Shown: positions 18,810 to 27,340, counted from the stretch's first letter. The stretch is DNA of 64,000 bases from Prolixibacteraceae bacterium (GCA_028683385.1 JAQUIJ010000002.1:62001-126000), one strand, 5' to 3'. The notes: generated by a model not told the origin, from the letters alone. Numbers and translations are program-made.

Positions 18810-21443
18810 TTGACTACGACTCCGAAATACGTTGAAACTCCTTTGATGAAGCAGTATTATGCCGTCAAAGCGAAACATCCTGATGCCGTTTTGTTGTTCA
18901 GGGTAGGCGACTTTTACGAAACTTTTGGCGAAGATGCCATTCGCACCGCTGGAATTTTGGGCATTACGCTTACCCGTCGGGCTAATGGTTCGGCCAGCTA
19001 TGTTGAATTGGCCGGATTCCCATATCATGCGCTCGATACTTATCTCCCTAAGCTGGTTCGCTCGGGAGCACGAGTAGCTATCTGTGAGCAGTTGGAAGAT
19101 CCGAAAATGACCAAAAATATCGTTAAACGAGGTATTACCGAGTTGGTAACTCCGGGCGTTTCGTACAACGATAATATTTTGGAACACCGCGAAAATAACT
19201 TTCTGGCTTCCGTTCATTTCGACAAAAAATTGGCTGGGATTGCATTTTTGGATATTTCGACCGGCGAATTCCTCACTGCTGAAGGTTCGTTTGAGTACAT
19301 CGATAAATTGCTTAGTTCTTTTCAACCCAAAGAAGTTTTGTTTCAGAAGGGGAAAGGTGCTGAGTTTACTGCTTTGTTCGGAGGGAAATACTATACCTTT
19401 TCGCAGGACGACTGGGTTTATACCGAAGATGCGGCCAACGACCGGCTGATGCGTCATTTTGAGACCAAATCGTTGAAAGGTTTTGGCGTTCATGAGCTGA
19501 ATTACGGGATCATCGCTTCCGGAGCAATTCTTCATTATCTGGATTTGACTCAGCATCACCAAACCAAGCACATTGTCAACCTTTCGCGTATCGAAGAAGA
19601 TAAATACGTTTGGCTCGACCGCTTTACCATTCGCAACCTCGAACTCTTTAATTCGATCAACGAAGGCGCTAAAACATTGGTTCAGGTGATCGATAAAACC
19701 ATTTCGCCGATGGGCGCCCGTTTGCTGAAACGTTGGATTGCCTTGCCGCTGAAGGAAATTGCCGCCATCAACAATCGTCAAAATGTGGTGGAATACCTGG
19801 TGAAGGACGAAAGTCTGAAAGAGAATCTGGAAGAGCACATTCGCCAGGTTGGCGATCTGGAACGCATTATTTCGAAAGTGGCCGTTATTCGTATTAACCC
19901 GCGCGAAGTGGTGCAATTAAAACATGCCCTTCAGGCCATTGCGCCCATCAAAGAAATTTGCGCACAAACCGACAGCCCGAATTTACAGCGATTTGCCGAG
20001 CAGCTCAATCCCTGCGACTCCATTCGTACGCGCATCGAAAAGGAAATTCATCCCGATCCGCCAGCGCTTGTAAACAAAGGGCACGTCATTGCTTCGGGCG
20101 TTTCACCCGAGTTGGATGAATTACGCGAACTTGCTTTCTCCGGAAAAGATTACCTGGCGAGGTTGCAGGAACGCGAGGCTGAACGAACAGGTATTTCAAG
20201 CCTGAAGATCTCGTTCAACAATGTGTTTGGCTATTACATTGAAGTTAGGAATACGCACAAAGATAAAGTTCCGCCAGAATGGATTCGCAAGCAAACACTG
20301 GTTGGAGCAGAGCGCTACATTACGGAAGAACTGAAAGAATACGAATCGAAAATTCTGGGTGCCGAAGAGAAAATTCTGGCGATTGAAGTTCGCCTGTTCA
20401 ATGAACTGGTAGTTGCACTGGCCGAATACATTCAGGCGATACAATTGGATGCTGCCATTGTTGGGCAACTCGATTGCCTTTTGTCTTTTGCTTCAACAGC
20501 TATCGAATACAAATATTCGCGCCCTGAGATTAACGATTCGAAAGAGATTATCATCAAAGGTGGTCGCCATCCGGTAATCGAACATCAGTTGCCAATGGGC
20601 GAATCGTATATTTCGAACGATGTGACGCTGAATCAGGACGACCAGCAGGTGATCATCATCACCGGGCCCAATATGGCTGGTAAATCTGCTTTGTTGCGGC
20701 AAACCGCACTGATTGTACTGATGGCTCAGGTTGGAAGTTTTGTCCCGGCTGAAGCTGCTCAGATTGGCTTTGTTGATAAAATATTCACAAGGGTAGGGGC
20801 GTCCGACAATATTTCGCTGGGCGAATCCACTTTTATGGTCGAGATGAACGAAGCGGCCAGCATCCTGAACAACATTTCAGACCGAAGCCTGATTCTGTTG
20901 GATGAACTGGGTCGCGGAACTTCAACTTACGATGGTATTTCTATTGCGTGGTCGATTGTGGAGTACATTCACGAACATCCAAAAGCGAGAGCAAAAACCA
21001 TGTTTGCGACGCACTATCATGAACTGAACGAAATGGAAAAATCGTTTGGCCGGGTGAAGAACTTTAATGTATCGGTAAAAGACGTGGGCAATAAAGTGAT
21101 TTTTCTTCGCAAGTTGGTTTCTGGAGGAAGCAATCATAGTTTTGGTATTCATGTGGCCCGAATGGCCGGAATGCCGCCTTCTGTTGTTCGCCGAGCCGAT
21201 GAAATCTTGCTTCAATTGGAAGATACGCACCGAAAAGAAGGCCTTTCGAAGCCTTTGGAAGGCATGGCCGAGAAAAGAGAAGGTTTCCAGATGAGTATTT
21301 TTCAATTGGACGATCCGGTGCTGAAACAAATTCGCGACGAGATCAAAAATCTGGACATCAATGAACTGACTCCTTTAGAAGCTTTAAATAAGCTAAACGA
21401 TATTAAGAAGATTACTGGTCTGGATCGGCCTTTCAAAAAATAA
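18810..21443 (+). CDS. mutS: DNA mismatch repair protein MutS
   Basis: An 877-residue MutS of normal length. The mismatch-binding domain has the F-x-E element in [13 protein letters not shown]. The ATPase has Walker A GPNMAGKS (residues 619-626), Walker B in [16 protein letters not shown] and ATHYHEL. The C-terminus has the short helix-turn-helix and beta-clamp-type region. The start is a TTG: no in-frame ATG exists before [14 protein letters not shown], which would remove conserved N-terminal residues, and a -7 box sits just upstream. MutS binds mismatches and recruits MutL. Confidence 0.97.
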   Translation: MTTTPKYVETPLMKQYYAVKAKHPDAVLLFRVGDFYETFGEDAIRTAGILGITLTRRANGSASYVELAGFPYHALDTYLPKLVRSGARVAICEQLEDPKMTKNIVKRGITELVTPGVSYNDNILEHRENNFLASVHFDKKLAGIAFLDISTGEFLTAEGSFEYIDKLLSSFQPKEVLFQKGKGAEFTALFGGKYYTFSQDDWVYTEDAANDRLMRHFETKSLKGFGVHELNYGIIASGAILHYLDLTQHHQTKHIVNLSRIEEDKYVWLDRFTIRNLELFNSINEGAKTLVQVIDKTISPMGARLLKRWIALPLKEIAAINNRQNVVEYLVKDESLKENLEEHIRQVGDLERIISKVAVIRINPREVVQLKHALQAIAPIKEICAQTDSPNLQRFAEQLNPCDSIRTRIEKEIHPDPPALVNKGHVIASGVSPELDELRELAFSGKDYLARLQEREAERTGISSLKISFNNVFGYYIEVRNTHKDKVPPEWIRKQTLVGAERYITEELKEYESKILGAEEKILAIEVRLFNELVVALAEYIQAIQLDAAIVGQLDCLLSFASTAIEYKYSRPEINDSKEIIIKGGRHPVIEHQLPMGESYISNDVTLNQDDQQVIIITGPNMAGKSALLRQTALIVLMAQVGSFVPAEAAQIGFVDKIFTRVGASDNISLGESTFMVEMNEAASILNNISDRSLILLDELGRGTSTYDGISIAWSIVEYIHEHPKARAKTMFATHYHELNEMEKSFGRVKNFNVSVKDVGNKVIFLRKLVSGGSNHSFGIHVARMAGMPPSVVRRADEILLQLEDTHRKEGLSKPLEGMAEKREGFQMSIFQLDDPVLKQIRDEIKNLDINELTPLEALNKLNDIKKITGLDRPFKK

Positions 21444-21475
21444 TGCACTGAAAATGCCTAAAGTTTTGATCCTTT

Positions 21476-21506
21476 TTTGGAGAAAGAAAAAATAGGTATA
21501 TATTTG
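21476..21506 (+). promoter_or_regulatory. Consensus housekeeping promoter of the tRNA cluster
   Basis: TTTG (21476-21479), 19-bp spacer, TATATTTG (21499-21506). This is an exact match to the Bacteroidota TTTG-N19-21-TAnnTTTG promoter. The first tRNA starts 128 bp downstream. Confidence 0.75.
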
Positions 21507-21634
21507 CATCGCTGTTTTCGAAAGCACTAAACAGTACGTTCAAATCCGAAAAATGCTGCAATTTCCACCAGATTGCGGGATAATATTGAAAAAGGCATCG
21601 TTGTTCAGAATGAAAATTCAGGACTGCAAAATAT

Positions 21635-21707
<73 letters not shown>

Positions 21708-21719
21708 CTTTTTAAGGAA

Positions 21720-21830
21720 GCCCGGATGGTGGAATCGGTAGACACGTCCCGAGAAATCGGGATGACCATTGGTTGTGCGGGTTCCCCGCCTGACAAGCCG
21801 ATAGGCGGGCAGGAAGTCACGCTCCGGGTA
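21720..21830 (+). pseudogene. Disrupted tRNA-Leu copy with T-loop insertion and replaced anticodon arm
   Basis: Aligned to the intact tRNA-Leu at 21945-22027, the acceptor, D arm and variable region are preserved. Two parts are changed. The 17-nt anticodon stem-loop is replaced by a 16-nt hairpin TCCCGA-GAAA-TCGGGA (21747-21762) with no anticodon. A 29-nt palindromic insert (21785-21813) splits the T-loop between TTC and AAGT, and one T-stem base is changed (CCCGC to CACGC). It cannot decode as it stands. It lies 12 nt after tRNA-Gly copy 1, the same spacing as in the intact pair. Confidence 0.85.
21785..21813 (+). repeat. 29-nt palindromic element in a tRNA-Leu T-loop (orientation A)
   Basis: Inserted exactly between C56 and position 57 of the T-loop. 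In reverse complement it reads CCTGCCCGCC, variable TATC, then GGCTTGTCAGGCGGG. The terminal arms CCCGCC/GGCGGG pair. Confidence 0.85.
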
Positions 21831-21859
21831 CTTTTAAAATATCGGATCAATAAATTATT

Positions 21860-21932
<73 letters not shown>

Positions 21933-21944
21933 CATTTTAAGGAG

Positions 21945-22027
21945 GCCCGGATGGTGGAATCGGTAGACACGCAAGACTTAAAATCTTGTGACCATTGGTT
22001 GTGCGGGTTCAAGTCCCGCTCCGGGTA
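21945..22027 (+). tRNA. tRNA-Leu(TAA)
   Basis: An 83-nt class II tRNA: acceptor GCCCGGA/TCCGGGT, anticodon arm CAAGA-CTTAAAA-TCTTG with anticodon TAA at 21979-21981, a variable arm, T arm GCGGG-TTCAAGT-CCCGC, discriminator A. CCA not encoded. Confidence 0.95.
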
Positions 22028-22035
22028 CTTAAAGC

Positions 22036-22068
22036 AAAAGCACTTCGAAATTTCGGGGTGCTTTTTTG
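22036..22068 (+). terminator. Terminator of the tRNA cluster
   Basis: AGCAC (22039-22043) pairs with GTGCT, with an inner CGAAATTTCG palindrome, followed by TTTTTT. Confidence 0.85.
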
Positions 22069-22098
22069 TTTTCAATCGGATTCGTTATTTTTGAGATT

Positions 22099-22374
22099 AT
22101 GGATTCTGAAAACTATTTTGTTTATGTGATTTCAAGTGAAGTTGCCAATAAATTCTATGTTGGTATGTCGGCTGACCCTCAAATTCGCTTGAAGCAACAC
22201 AACTCCGGACACAGCCAATTTACGAAAGGTTTTCGTCCCTGGAAGCTTGTGTATTCAGAACTTGCTGGCAGCAGAGAAAATGCACGAGAACTCGAAAAGT
22301 ATTACAAAACGGGTGCAGGCAGAAAACGCTGGATAAAAATAATAGAAGATCAGAACTTAAGCCCGGATTATTAG
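22099..22374 (+). CDS. Small GIY-YIG domain nuclease
   Basis: A 91-residue single-domain GIY-YIG protein. The two hallmark strands are FVYVISS (GIY-like) and FYVGMS (YIG-like), followed by RLKQHNSG with the conserved arginine and LVYSELAGSRENARELEKYYK carrying the likely catalytic glutamate. ATG 22099 is chosen because the domain begins right after it; an ATG 33 bp upstream lies next to the tRNA terminator. GIY-YIG domains cut DNA in homing endonucleases, UvrC and restriction enzymes. The stop codon TAG (22372-22374) is the first base triplet of a 116-bp repeat that carries a tRNA-Gly 3' fragment. I recall similar small GIY-YIG genes next to tRNA genes in other Bacteroidota, unverified here. 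Confidence 0.85.
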   Translation: MDSENYFVYVISSEVANKFYVGMSADPQIRLKQHNSGHSQFTKGFRPWKLVYSELAGSRENARELEKYYKTGAGRKRWIKIIEDQNLSPDY

Positions 22375-22377
22375 ATT

Positions 22378-22449
22378 CTTGCCAAGGTTGGGGTCGCGAG
22401 TTCCCTGCCCGCCAGAAGGCTTGTCAGGCGGGGAGTCTCGTTTCTCGCT
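22378..22449 (+). pseudogene. tRNA-Gly 3' fragment with T-loop insertion, copy 1
   Basis: Homology to tRNA-Gly starts in the anticodon loop (CTTGCCAAGG) and runs to the acceptor 3' strand TTCTCGC plus discriminator T. The 5' half is missing. The T-loop is split after TTC by a 29-nt insert. Confidence 0.88.
22404..22432 (+). repeat. 29-nt palindromic element in a tRNA-Gly T-loop (orientation B)
   Basis: CCTGCCCGCC, variable AGAA, then GGCTTGTCAGGCGGG. Inserted between TTC and GAGT of the T-loop. Opposite orientation to the copies at 21785 and 27257. Confidence 0.88.
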
Positions 22450-22457
22450 CAGAAAGA

Positions 22458-22487
22458 AAGCACTTCATGAAACTGAGGTGCTTTTTG
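22458..22487 (+). terminator. Terminator hairpin at the end of 116-bp repeat copy 1
   Basis: AGCACTTCA (22459-22467) pairs with TGAGGTGCT with one wobble, followed by TTTTT. Probably the original terminator of the tRNA-Gly gene from which the fragment came. Confidence 0.8.
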
Positions 22488-22635
22488 CGTTAATTTCTTT
22501 CTGGAAATTACGCTGTTGTTTTACCAATTTTCAATTCTTTCCATTTAATCGGAGCACACTGCTGACTGTAGTTGAATCTGATCGATAGTATTCAGGATGT
22601 AATTCTCCGAATGTATTTCATTCGTAATCTGAATG

Positions 22636-22672
22636 CAAAATCCCCGGAAAACCATTATTGTTTTCCAGGGAT
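22636..22672 (-). terminator. Terminator of the T9SS surface protein gene
   Basis: ATCCCCGGAAAAC (22640-22652) pairs with GTTTTCCAGGGAT (22660-22672), with a TTTTGC tract on the minus strand, 75 bp beyond the stop codon. The rest of 22488-22746 holds nothing else I can support. Confidence 0.75.
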
Positions 22673-22746
22673 CTTTATGGTCAGAAGTATTGCTGATTTA
22701 CTTGAATGAATTATTGATTAAAATCTTTAATGCTCCTATCAGATAG

Positions 22747-25700
22747 CTATTTTTTTACGAGTTTATAGTATGTCATAGCTTCTTTATTCATAATTCCGAT
22801 CAAGTACGTGCCTGCAGGCAAGTTTTGTACCGATATTGCCTCATGATTAGCAACCTTTTTTTCGCTTATTAATTTACCATTCAAACTTGATATCCTGATT
22901 GTTGTTTGGTCTTCAATGCCGATGATATAAAATTTGTCAGTTGTTGGGTTCGGGTATATACTTATCGAATTTTGCTTTTCAGGGTCAATACCAGTTTTGA
23001 TCACAACATTAATTTTAACTGTGTAGCTTGTAGCTGAATAGTGTTCGGTATCGGCAGGCGAAAACAGTACGGTTAATTCTTGTAAATCGCCGGTATTCAA
23101 TACTGTTCCGGCGATAGGGTTATAAACAAATGTTCCTTCAGTATTTGCAACTGCATTTAATTGCAAATCGCTTAAGGCTGTCCCATTCACAATATCTTTC
23201 GGATTTTCCCAGGTAATTACAGGAACTGCTTTTCGAACATTGATTTGTACCGTTTTGTTGACAATCTTGTTTTTCGTCAGATCTTTGGGTGTAAACGTTA
23301 CGCTTAGTTCCTGGGCATCCCCAACATTTAATTTGGCTCCGGCAGCCGGTGTGTATTCAAAGGTGCCTTCCACATTGCTTGTTGCATTTAGTTGAAGATC
23401 ATTCAGGGCTGTTCCGTAGGAAATATCTGAAGGATTGCTCCAGGTAATGACCGGATTAGATTGGGTCGTCTGGAATGAAATTTCATCACTGTAAGCTATT
23501 CCTTCAGCATTTGCTGCATAAACGCGGGCATAGTAAACCGTATTTGGTTCCAATTCGGTGAGCGAAGCATAGAAGAAGCCTATTGATGTTGGGGTTCCAA
23601 GGTTATGTATTTTGCTGTTAAACATGGTTGGGTTTGGACTGGTGCTCCAGCAAATGCCATAAGCTGTTGCATTAGGGAATCCAAAATCAGTAATGCTGCA
23701 TTTGCCAATAGCTGAAGTTGATTCAATATCCTTTATTTCATAAAGTATTACATTGGCAATGATTCCCTTAGTGCTAAACGATACCTGTTCTCCGTAACTA
23801 GTTCCTGCCTCGTTAATCGAATAAGCCCTCACGTAGTATTTTGTATGAGTTCCTAATCCGGTTAATGTGGCGGAGAAAGCTCCTATATTGGAGATACTAC
23901 CTTTGTCTATCTTACTATTGTCAGTCGTTGGGTTTTGACTGGTACTCCAGCAAAAACCATAAGCAGTTGGGTTTGGTTGACCCAAATCGGTAATATTTCC
24001 GTTGGCAACTACCGAGTTGTTTGAAATGCTGCTTACCGCTTGAGTCGTTACTGAAGGCAGTTTTAACGTGGTGAAAGTCATATCATCGCCAGTGGTTGTT
24101 TCATTGGTATTTACTCCCACAACCCTGTAGTGGTAGGTCGTACCCGCTGTTAATCCTGTAATTGCTTTGCTTACCAAGGTAGTTGTACTGCCCGTAACCG
24201 GACTTTGATCAACCGTAACGGTTGTTCCGTAACTGGTTGTCAAACCATATTCAAACGTTACAGTTGTGCTGGCATTTTTTGCATTTATGCCACCATTAAG
24301 TGTAGCTCCGGAAGATGTAATGCTGGTAGCAGCGTTGGTGGTCGCTGTTGGGGTGTCCACATACATAAATTGGTCTGCACTACCCGTTGCGGTTGAGCCC
24401 CCGGCAGTGGTAACCGTAATATCCACTGTTCCGGCAGCTCTGGATGGCGAAACTGCTGTAATCTGTGTATCTGAGTTAACCGTAAAGCTTGTCGCAGCCG
24501 TTGTGCCAAATTTCACGGCAGTAGTGCCTGTAAAGTTGATTCCGGTAATTACTACAGATGTACCACCTGCGATTGGCCCATTTGCAGGTGAAATGCTTGT
24601 AATGTTAGGAAGAGCTTTAAATGTAATATTTACTCTAAATTTCCCATACTTATTATTTGTAAATAATACTATGTAGTAGGCTCCCGGGGTTAAAGTAGTA
24701 GTTGTTCCGTTACCAGCTGCCATGTATTTCTTGGAACTTAAACTTGCGTCGTAGCTTGTCGAAACCAGAAATGCAAATTCATTTGTTGCAATTTCATTTG
24801 ATGAAGCAGATAAAGTAATTGTACCACTTTTAGGAAGAGTTACCTTATATCCTTTCGAAGGATATGATTTACTAGCACTAGCAAGGTACATTGATGGCGC
24901 CAATGTAGAAGAAGACATATCTACATCATCCGTAGGGGCAAAAGGAAGAGTAATTTGGTCGTAAAATGATTCTGTTGGAACAGTTGCAACAGTAGTAAAT
25001 GTAAGGTCTGTCCCATTAGTTGTTCCGCCAGAATTTACACCAACTACCCTATAATGATAAGTGGTACCCGCCGCTAATCCGGTAATTGCTTTGCTTACCG
25101 AAGTGGCAGAACTACCGGTAATCGGACTTTCGTCGGCGGAAACAGTCGTGCCATAGGTGGTTGTTGTTCCATACTCGAAAGTAACCGTAGTGCTGGCACC
25201 GTTGGCATTAATGGTTCCATTAAGTGTAGCTCCTGAAGATGTAATGCTGGTAGCAGCGTTGGTGGTTGCAACAGGTGCTGAGACTGTGGGCAGGGCCGTT
25301 ACAACTCCCAGATTTACAGAGTTTAGAGTATTACTTACATAATAGCTGCCTGCACTGCCGATATTACTGCCACTGGAAACTACAAATGAACCACCTGATG
25401 AAAGTGGGTTATAAGCGATTTGTAAATCCGATTCAGTATTGCCGTTCAACTCACCGACACTATACAGGATACCCACTAAACCCGAATAGCTGTTTAGCGG
25501 ACTTGTGAATGTATAAGCCTGGCTTATACTCTGGTCACTTCCATTGATAACGGCAGTCCCAGAAAAATTAATACTGTTGCTGGTAATCGTTACATCAGCC
25601 GAGGGGGATAGGACAAGACCCTTGACAGAAAAAACAGTACCACTTTTTATGCTTAGACCGCTGCTGCCAACACTCAGGAGAGAGGGTTGCGGTGCGCCCC

Positions 25701-25755
25701 ATGCCCCTGTTGCCAGCAATAGTACTGCTATTATTGTGTAAATTGTTTTTTTCAT
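22747..25755 (-). CDS. T9SS-sorted surface protein with FN3-like, IPT and Ig-like modules
   Basis: A 1002-residue secreted modular protein. Signal peptide MKKTIYTIIAVLLLATGAWGA fixes the start, 13 codons inside a longer frame. Approximate modules: N-terminal beta region (20-150); an FN3-like unit with GTTYHYRVVGVNSGG (150-250); a central domain (265-375); an IPT/TIG domain starting ITSISPANGPIAGGTSV (378-465); a second FN3-like unit (470-560); two further fibronectin-like units with GICWSTSPNPT and GFCWSTSQNPT; two Ig-like/MBG-like repeats (ITWSNPSDISYGTALNDLQL and ITWENPKDIVNGTALSDLQL); and a C-terminal T9SS type A sorting domain (SIYPNPTTDKFYI to YYKLVKK). Likely anchored at or released from the cell surface as an adhesin; ligand unknown. 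Confidence 0.88.
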   Translation of the reverse strand: MKKTIYTIIAVLLLATGAWGAPQPSLLSVGSSGLSIKSGTVFSVKGLVLSPSADVTITSNSINFSGTAVINGSDQSISQAYTFTSPLNSYSGLVGILYSVGELNGNTESDLQIAYNPLSSGGSFVVSSGSNIGSAGSYYVSNTLNSVNLGVVTALPTVSAPVATTNAATSITSSGATLNGTINANGASTTVTFEYGTTTTYGTTVSADESPITGSSATSVSKAITGLAAGTTYHYRVVGVNSGGTTNGTDLTFTTVATVPTESFYDQITLPFAPTDDVDMSSSTLAPSMYLASASKSYPSKGYKVTLPKSGTITLSASSNEIATNEFAFLVSTSYDASLSSKKYMAAGNGTTTTLTPGAYYIVLFTNNKYGKFRVNITFKALPNITSISPANGPIAGGTSVVITGINFTGTTAVKFGTTAATSFTVNSDTQITAVSPSRAAGTVDITVTTAGGSTATGSADQFMYVDTPTATTNAATSITSSGATLNGGINAKNASTTVTFEYGLTTSYGTTVTVDQSPVTGSTTTLVSKAITGLTAGTTYHYRVVGVNTNETTTGDDMTFTTLKLPSVTTQAVSSISNNSVVANGNITDLGQPNPTAYGFCWSTSQNPTTDNSKIDKGSISNIGAFSATLTGLGTHTKYYVRAYSINEAGTSYGEQVSFSTKGIIANVILYEIKDIESTSAIGKCSITDFGFPNATAYGICWSTSPNPTMFNSKIHNLGTPTSIGFFYASLTELEPNTVYYARVYAANAEGIAYSDEISFQTTQSNPVITWSNPSDISYGTALNDLQLNATSNVEGTFEYTPAAGAKLNVGDAQELSVTFTPKDLTKNKIVNKTVQINVRKAVPVITWENPKDIVNGTALSDLQLNAVANTEGTFVYNPIAGTVLNTGDLQELTVLFSPADTEHYSATSYTVKINVVIKTGIDPEKQNSISIYPNPTTDKFYIIGIEDQTTIRISSLNGKLISEKKVANHEAISVQNLPAGTYLIGIMNKEAMTYYKLVKK

Positions 25756-25812
25756 AATATAATACTTTGGAAAAGAATTATCACTTAGTTGCATATACTT
25801 TCTGTGAAGAAA

Positions 25813-25855
25813 TAGATTTGGTAGAATATGAAAATCAATATTCTGCCAAATCTCG
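25813..25855 (-). terminator. Hairpin downstream of the BclA-like gene
   Basis: A 15-bp stem: AGATTTGGTAGAATA (25814-25828) and TATTCTGCCAAATCT (25839-25853), with one wobble, 12 bp beyond the stop at 25867. The T-run on the minus strand is short. Confidence 0.6.
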
Positions 25856-25866
25856 ATTGCTTCCTG

Positions 25867-26703
25867 TTAATCTAGTTTTGTCACAGTAAATTGGGCTCCA
25901 ACACCTGGTGCTAAATTTATTACTAAAGGAGTTGCAGAGTTGTTTCTAAGGGTCAAAACATCCCCGGCTGCCAAGTTAAGCATGGCTGTTCCTGTAATGT
26001 GGCCAGTGGCCACTAAACAGGTTATATTTGTCGAAGCATCTACAGTTCCATTTACTGCAACAGCAATAGCGCTACCAATGCCTGAAGTAACACTAACTAA
26101 ATAATCAACCTTATAGCTTCCTGTAGCAGGAACAGTGAATGTAGTTGTGCCTGCTGTATGATTTATACCGTACAATGGTCCATTGTTTGAGAATGGTACA
26201 TCTGCTCCACCTACAACTGTTGCATCTGCTATTGTAGCTAATTGAAACACATAACCAAAGGCTGATAATCCCGAGCCGCCTGTAGCTGGTGTACTCCATG
26301 TGCCATCACCTCTTAGATAGGTAGCCGAACTGGCAGTTCCACTACCCAGGCGTGCTGTTGGTACAGTGCCGCTAGCTAAATTCGAAGCGTTTAAATTCGT
26401 TACGGCAGAGCCATTTACTGCGGGCAGGGCATCTGTTCCATTTATCAGCACTACCCAGGCCGCGCCTGTATAATAATAGAACCCGGTGGTGCCATCTGTT
26501 TGATACACTATTAGACCAGTTGCCGGACTACTGATAGCAGTCCGCTGAGCTGCAGTCATCCGGGGAGTTAATAACCCTTTGGTAGTGCTTGTAACATCAA
26601 GCATAGCCGAAGCGTCAGGTGAAGCTATTCCTATACTAACCTGTGCATTTACGGTTAAAGAGAAAGTGATAATTACCGCTAAAATAACTAGTAGTTTTTT
26701 CAT
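25867..26703 (-). CDS. Secreted protein with tail-fibre-like stalk and BclA-C/C1q-like C-terminus
   Basis: A 278-residue protein. Signal peptide [21 protein letters not shown]. Residues 22-95 hold [24 protein letters not shown] and [13 protein letters not shown], a pattern common at the N-terminus of Bacteroidota phage-fibre-like surface proteins. Residues 95-140 hold [20 protein letters not shown] and [14 protein letters not shown], typical tail-fibre stalk sequence. Residues 145-278 ([46 protein letters not shown]) resemble the TNF/C1q-like jelly roll seen at the C-terminus of Bacillus BclA. Probably a trimeric surface fibre; that is inference from the fold. Unlike its neighbour it lacks a T9SS sorting tail. 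Confidence 0.7.
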   Translation of the reverse strand: MKKLLVILAVIITFSLTVNAQVSIGIASPDASAMLDVTSTTKGLLTPRMTAAQRTAISSPATGLIVYQTDGTTGFYYYTGAAWVVLINGTDALPAVNGSAVTNLNASNLASGTVPTARLGSGTASSATYLRGDGTWSTPATGGSGLSAFGYVFQLATIADATVVGGADVPFSNNGPLYGINHTAGTTTFTVPATGSYKVDYLVSVTSGIGSAIAVAVNGTVDASTNITCLVATGHITGTAMLNLAAGDVLTLRNNSATPLVINLAPGVGAQFTVTKLD

Positions 26704-27224
26704 GTTTATAAATTTTAAATTTTATGGTTTATTTTATGCTAATATTATGGTTGAGTGAAGTTCTACTCTGGATGCAGTCCTGCAATGGTCAATCTCGGAA
26801 AAGTAGGATTGAAATCTGTGGTATCCTTCGTTATGAAAAACAACTAAGTGAAAGGTTGATTTTTCCATAGAATGCTTATTAGAGTCTTTGATGGCATAGA
26901 TGCTCACAAAATACAACATAATATTTAGAAATGAAATGATTTTGATGTCCCAATAAAAATAATTAAGTCTCAATAACCCGAATTTTATTTGAATAGTGAA
27001 CTCAACTTGGAATTCTCTTGTGACTTTGGATGCAGTATATTGATTCCGACTCAGTAAAACTTAAGGAGTTGTTTGTCGGGATTAGACTGTTTGGATTCAT
27101 TTGCAAGCTTGATCAAAATTATGGATCGGCTGTTGAAAAGCCGACAGATGGTTGTAAGTCATAAGGCAAAAACAGGAGGCTGACCTCTTTTGAGCCAGCC
27201 TCCTGTTTATGGATAGAAAATGAA
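26704..27224. other. 521-bp AT-rich region without a convincing gene
   Basis: Short open frames here show no recognisable domain, signal peptide or start context. The only structure is the hairpin at 27173-27205 and a small palindrome CGGCTGTTGAAAAGCCG near 27126-27142. Confidence 0.6.
27173..27208. terminator. Orphan hairpin before the second 116-bp repeat
   Basis: CAGGAGGCTG (27173-27182) pairs perfectly with CAGCCTCCTG (27196-27205), flanked by AAAAA and TTT on either side. No gene ends here. Confidence 0.6.
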
Positions 27225-27230
27225 TAGATT

Positions 27231-27302
27231 CTTGCCAAGGTTGGTGTCGCGAGTTCTCCGCCTGATAAGCCTAATGGCGGGCAGGGAGTCTCGTTTCTCA
27301 CT
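27231..27302 (+). pseudogene. tRNA-Gly 3' fragment with T-loop insertion, copy 2
   Basis: Begins in the anticodon loop at CTTGCCAAGG and ends at the acceptor strand, here TTCTCAC instead of TTCTCGC. T-loop split after TTC by a 29-nt insert. No 5' half is present. Confidence 0.88.
27257..27285 (+). repeat. 29-nt palindromic element in a tRNA-Gly T-loop (orientation A)
   Basis: In reverse complement: CCTGCCCGCC, variable ATTA, then GGCTTATCAGGCGGA. Same insertion point as the other two copies. Confidence 0.88.
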
Positions 27303-27310
27303 CAGAAAGA

Positions 27311-27340
27311 AAGCACTTCAGGAAACTGAGGTGCTTTTTG
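27311..27340. terminator. Terminator hairpin at the end of 116-bp repeat copy 2
   Basis: AGCACTTCAGGAAACTGAGGTGCT then TTTTTG; arms of nine pairs. A-rich upstream sequence lets it also serve the minus-strand GNAT gene ending at 27356. Confidence 0.8.

Larger units (their letters stand above)
22372..22487 (+). repeat. 116-bp direct repeat, copy 1
   Basis: Runs from TAGATT through a tRNA-Gly 3' fragment with T-loop insert to the end of a hairpin terminator. It matches 27225-27340 with only 3 mismatches in the 87 positions outside the 29-nt insert, which is in the opposite orientation. The first three bases are the GIY-YIG stop codon. Confidence 0.9.
27225..27340 (+). repeat. 116-bp direct repeat, copy 2
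   Basis: Same length and order as copy 1 at 22372-22487, on the same strand. The two copies bound a 4737-bp segment that carries the two surface-protein genes. Confidence 0.9.

Noticed and set aside
18807-19916. 369-codon open frame antisense to the start of mutS
   Set aside because: Fully inside the conserved mutS coding sequence and without domains; a by-product of mutS codon bias.
21785-21813. Archaeal-type or group I tRNA intron
   Set aside because: The insert is only 29 nt, lacks bulge-helix-bulge exon pairing or group I core sequences, and bacterial tRNAs are not known to splice such inserts; two of the three hosts are already 5'-truncated.
26734-26973. 79-codon minus-strand frame upstream of the BclA-like gene
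   Set aside because: AT-rich, no domain, no plausible start context or conservation that I can recognise.
27119-27301. 60-codon minus-strand frame over the second tRNA fragment
   Set aside because: Its N-terminus is the translation of the 29-nt element and tRNA 3' end.
22372-27340. CRISPR array as explanation for the repeated GC-rich sequences
   Set aside because: The copies are dispersed by kilobases or sit inside tRNA genes, alternate in orientation, have no regular spacers, and no cas gene is present.
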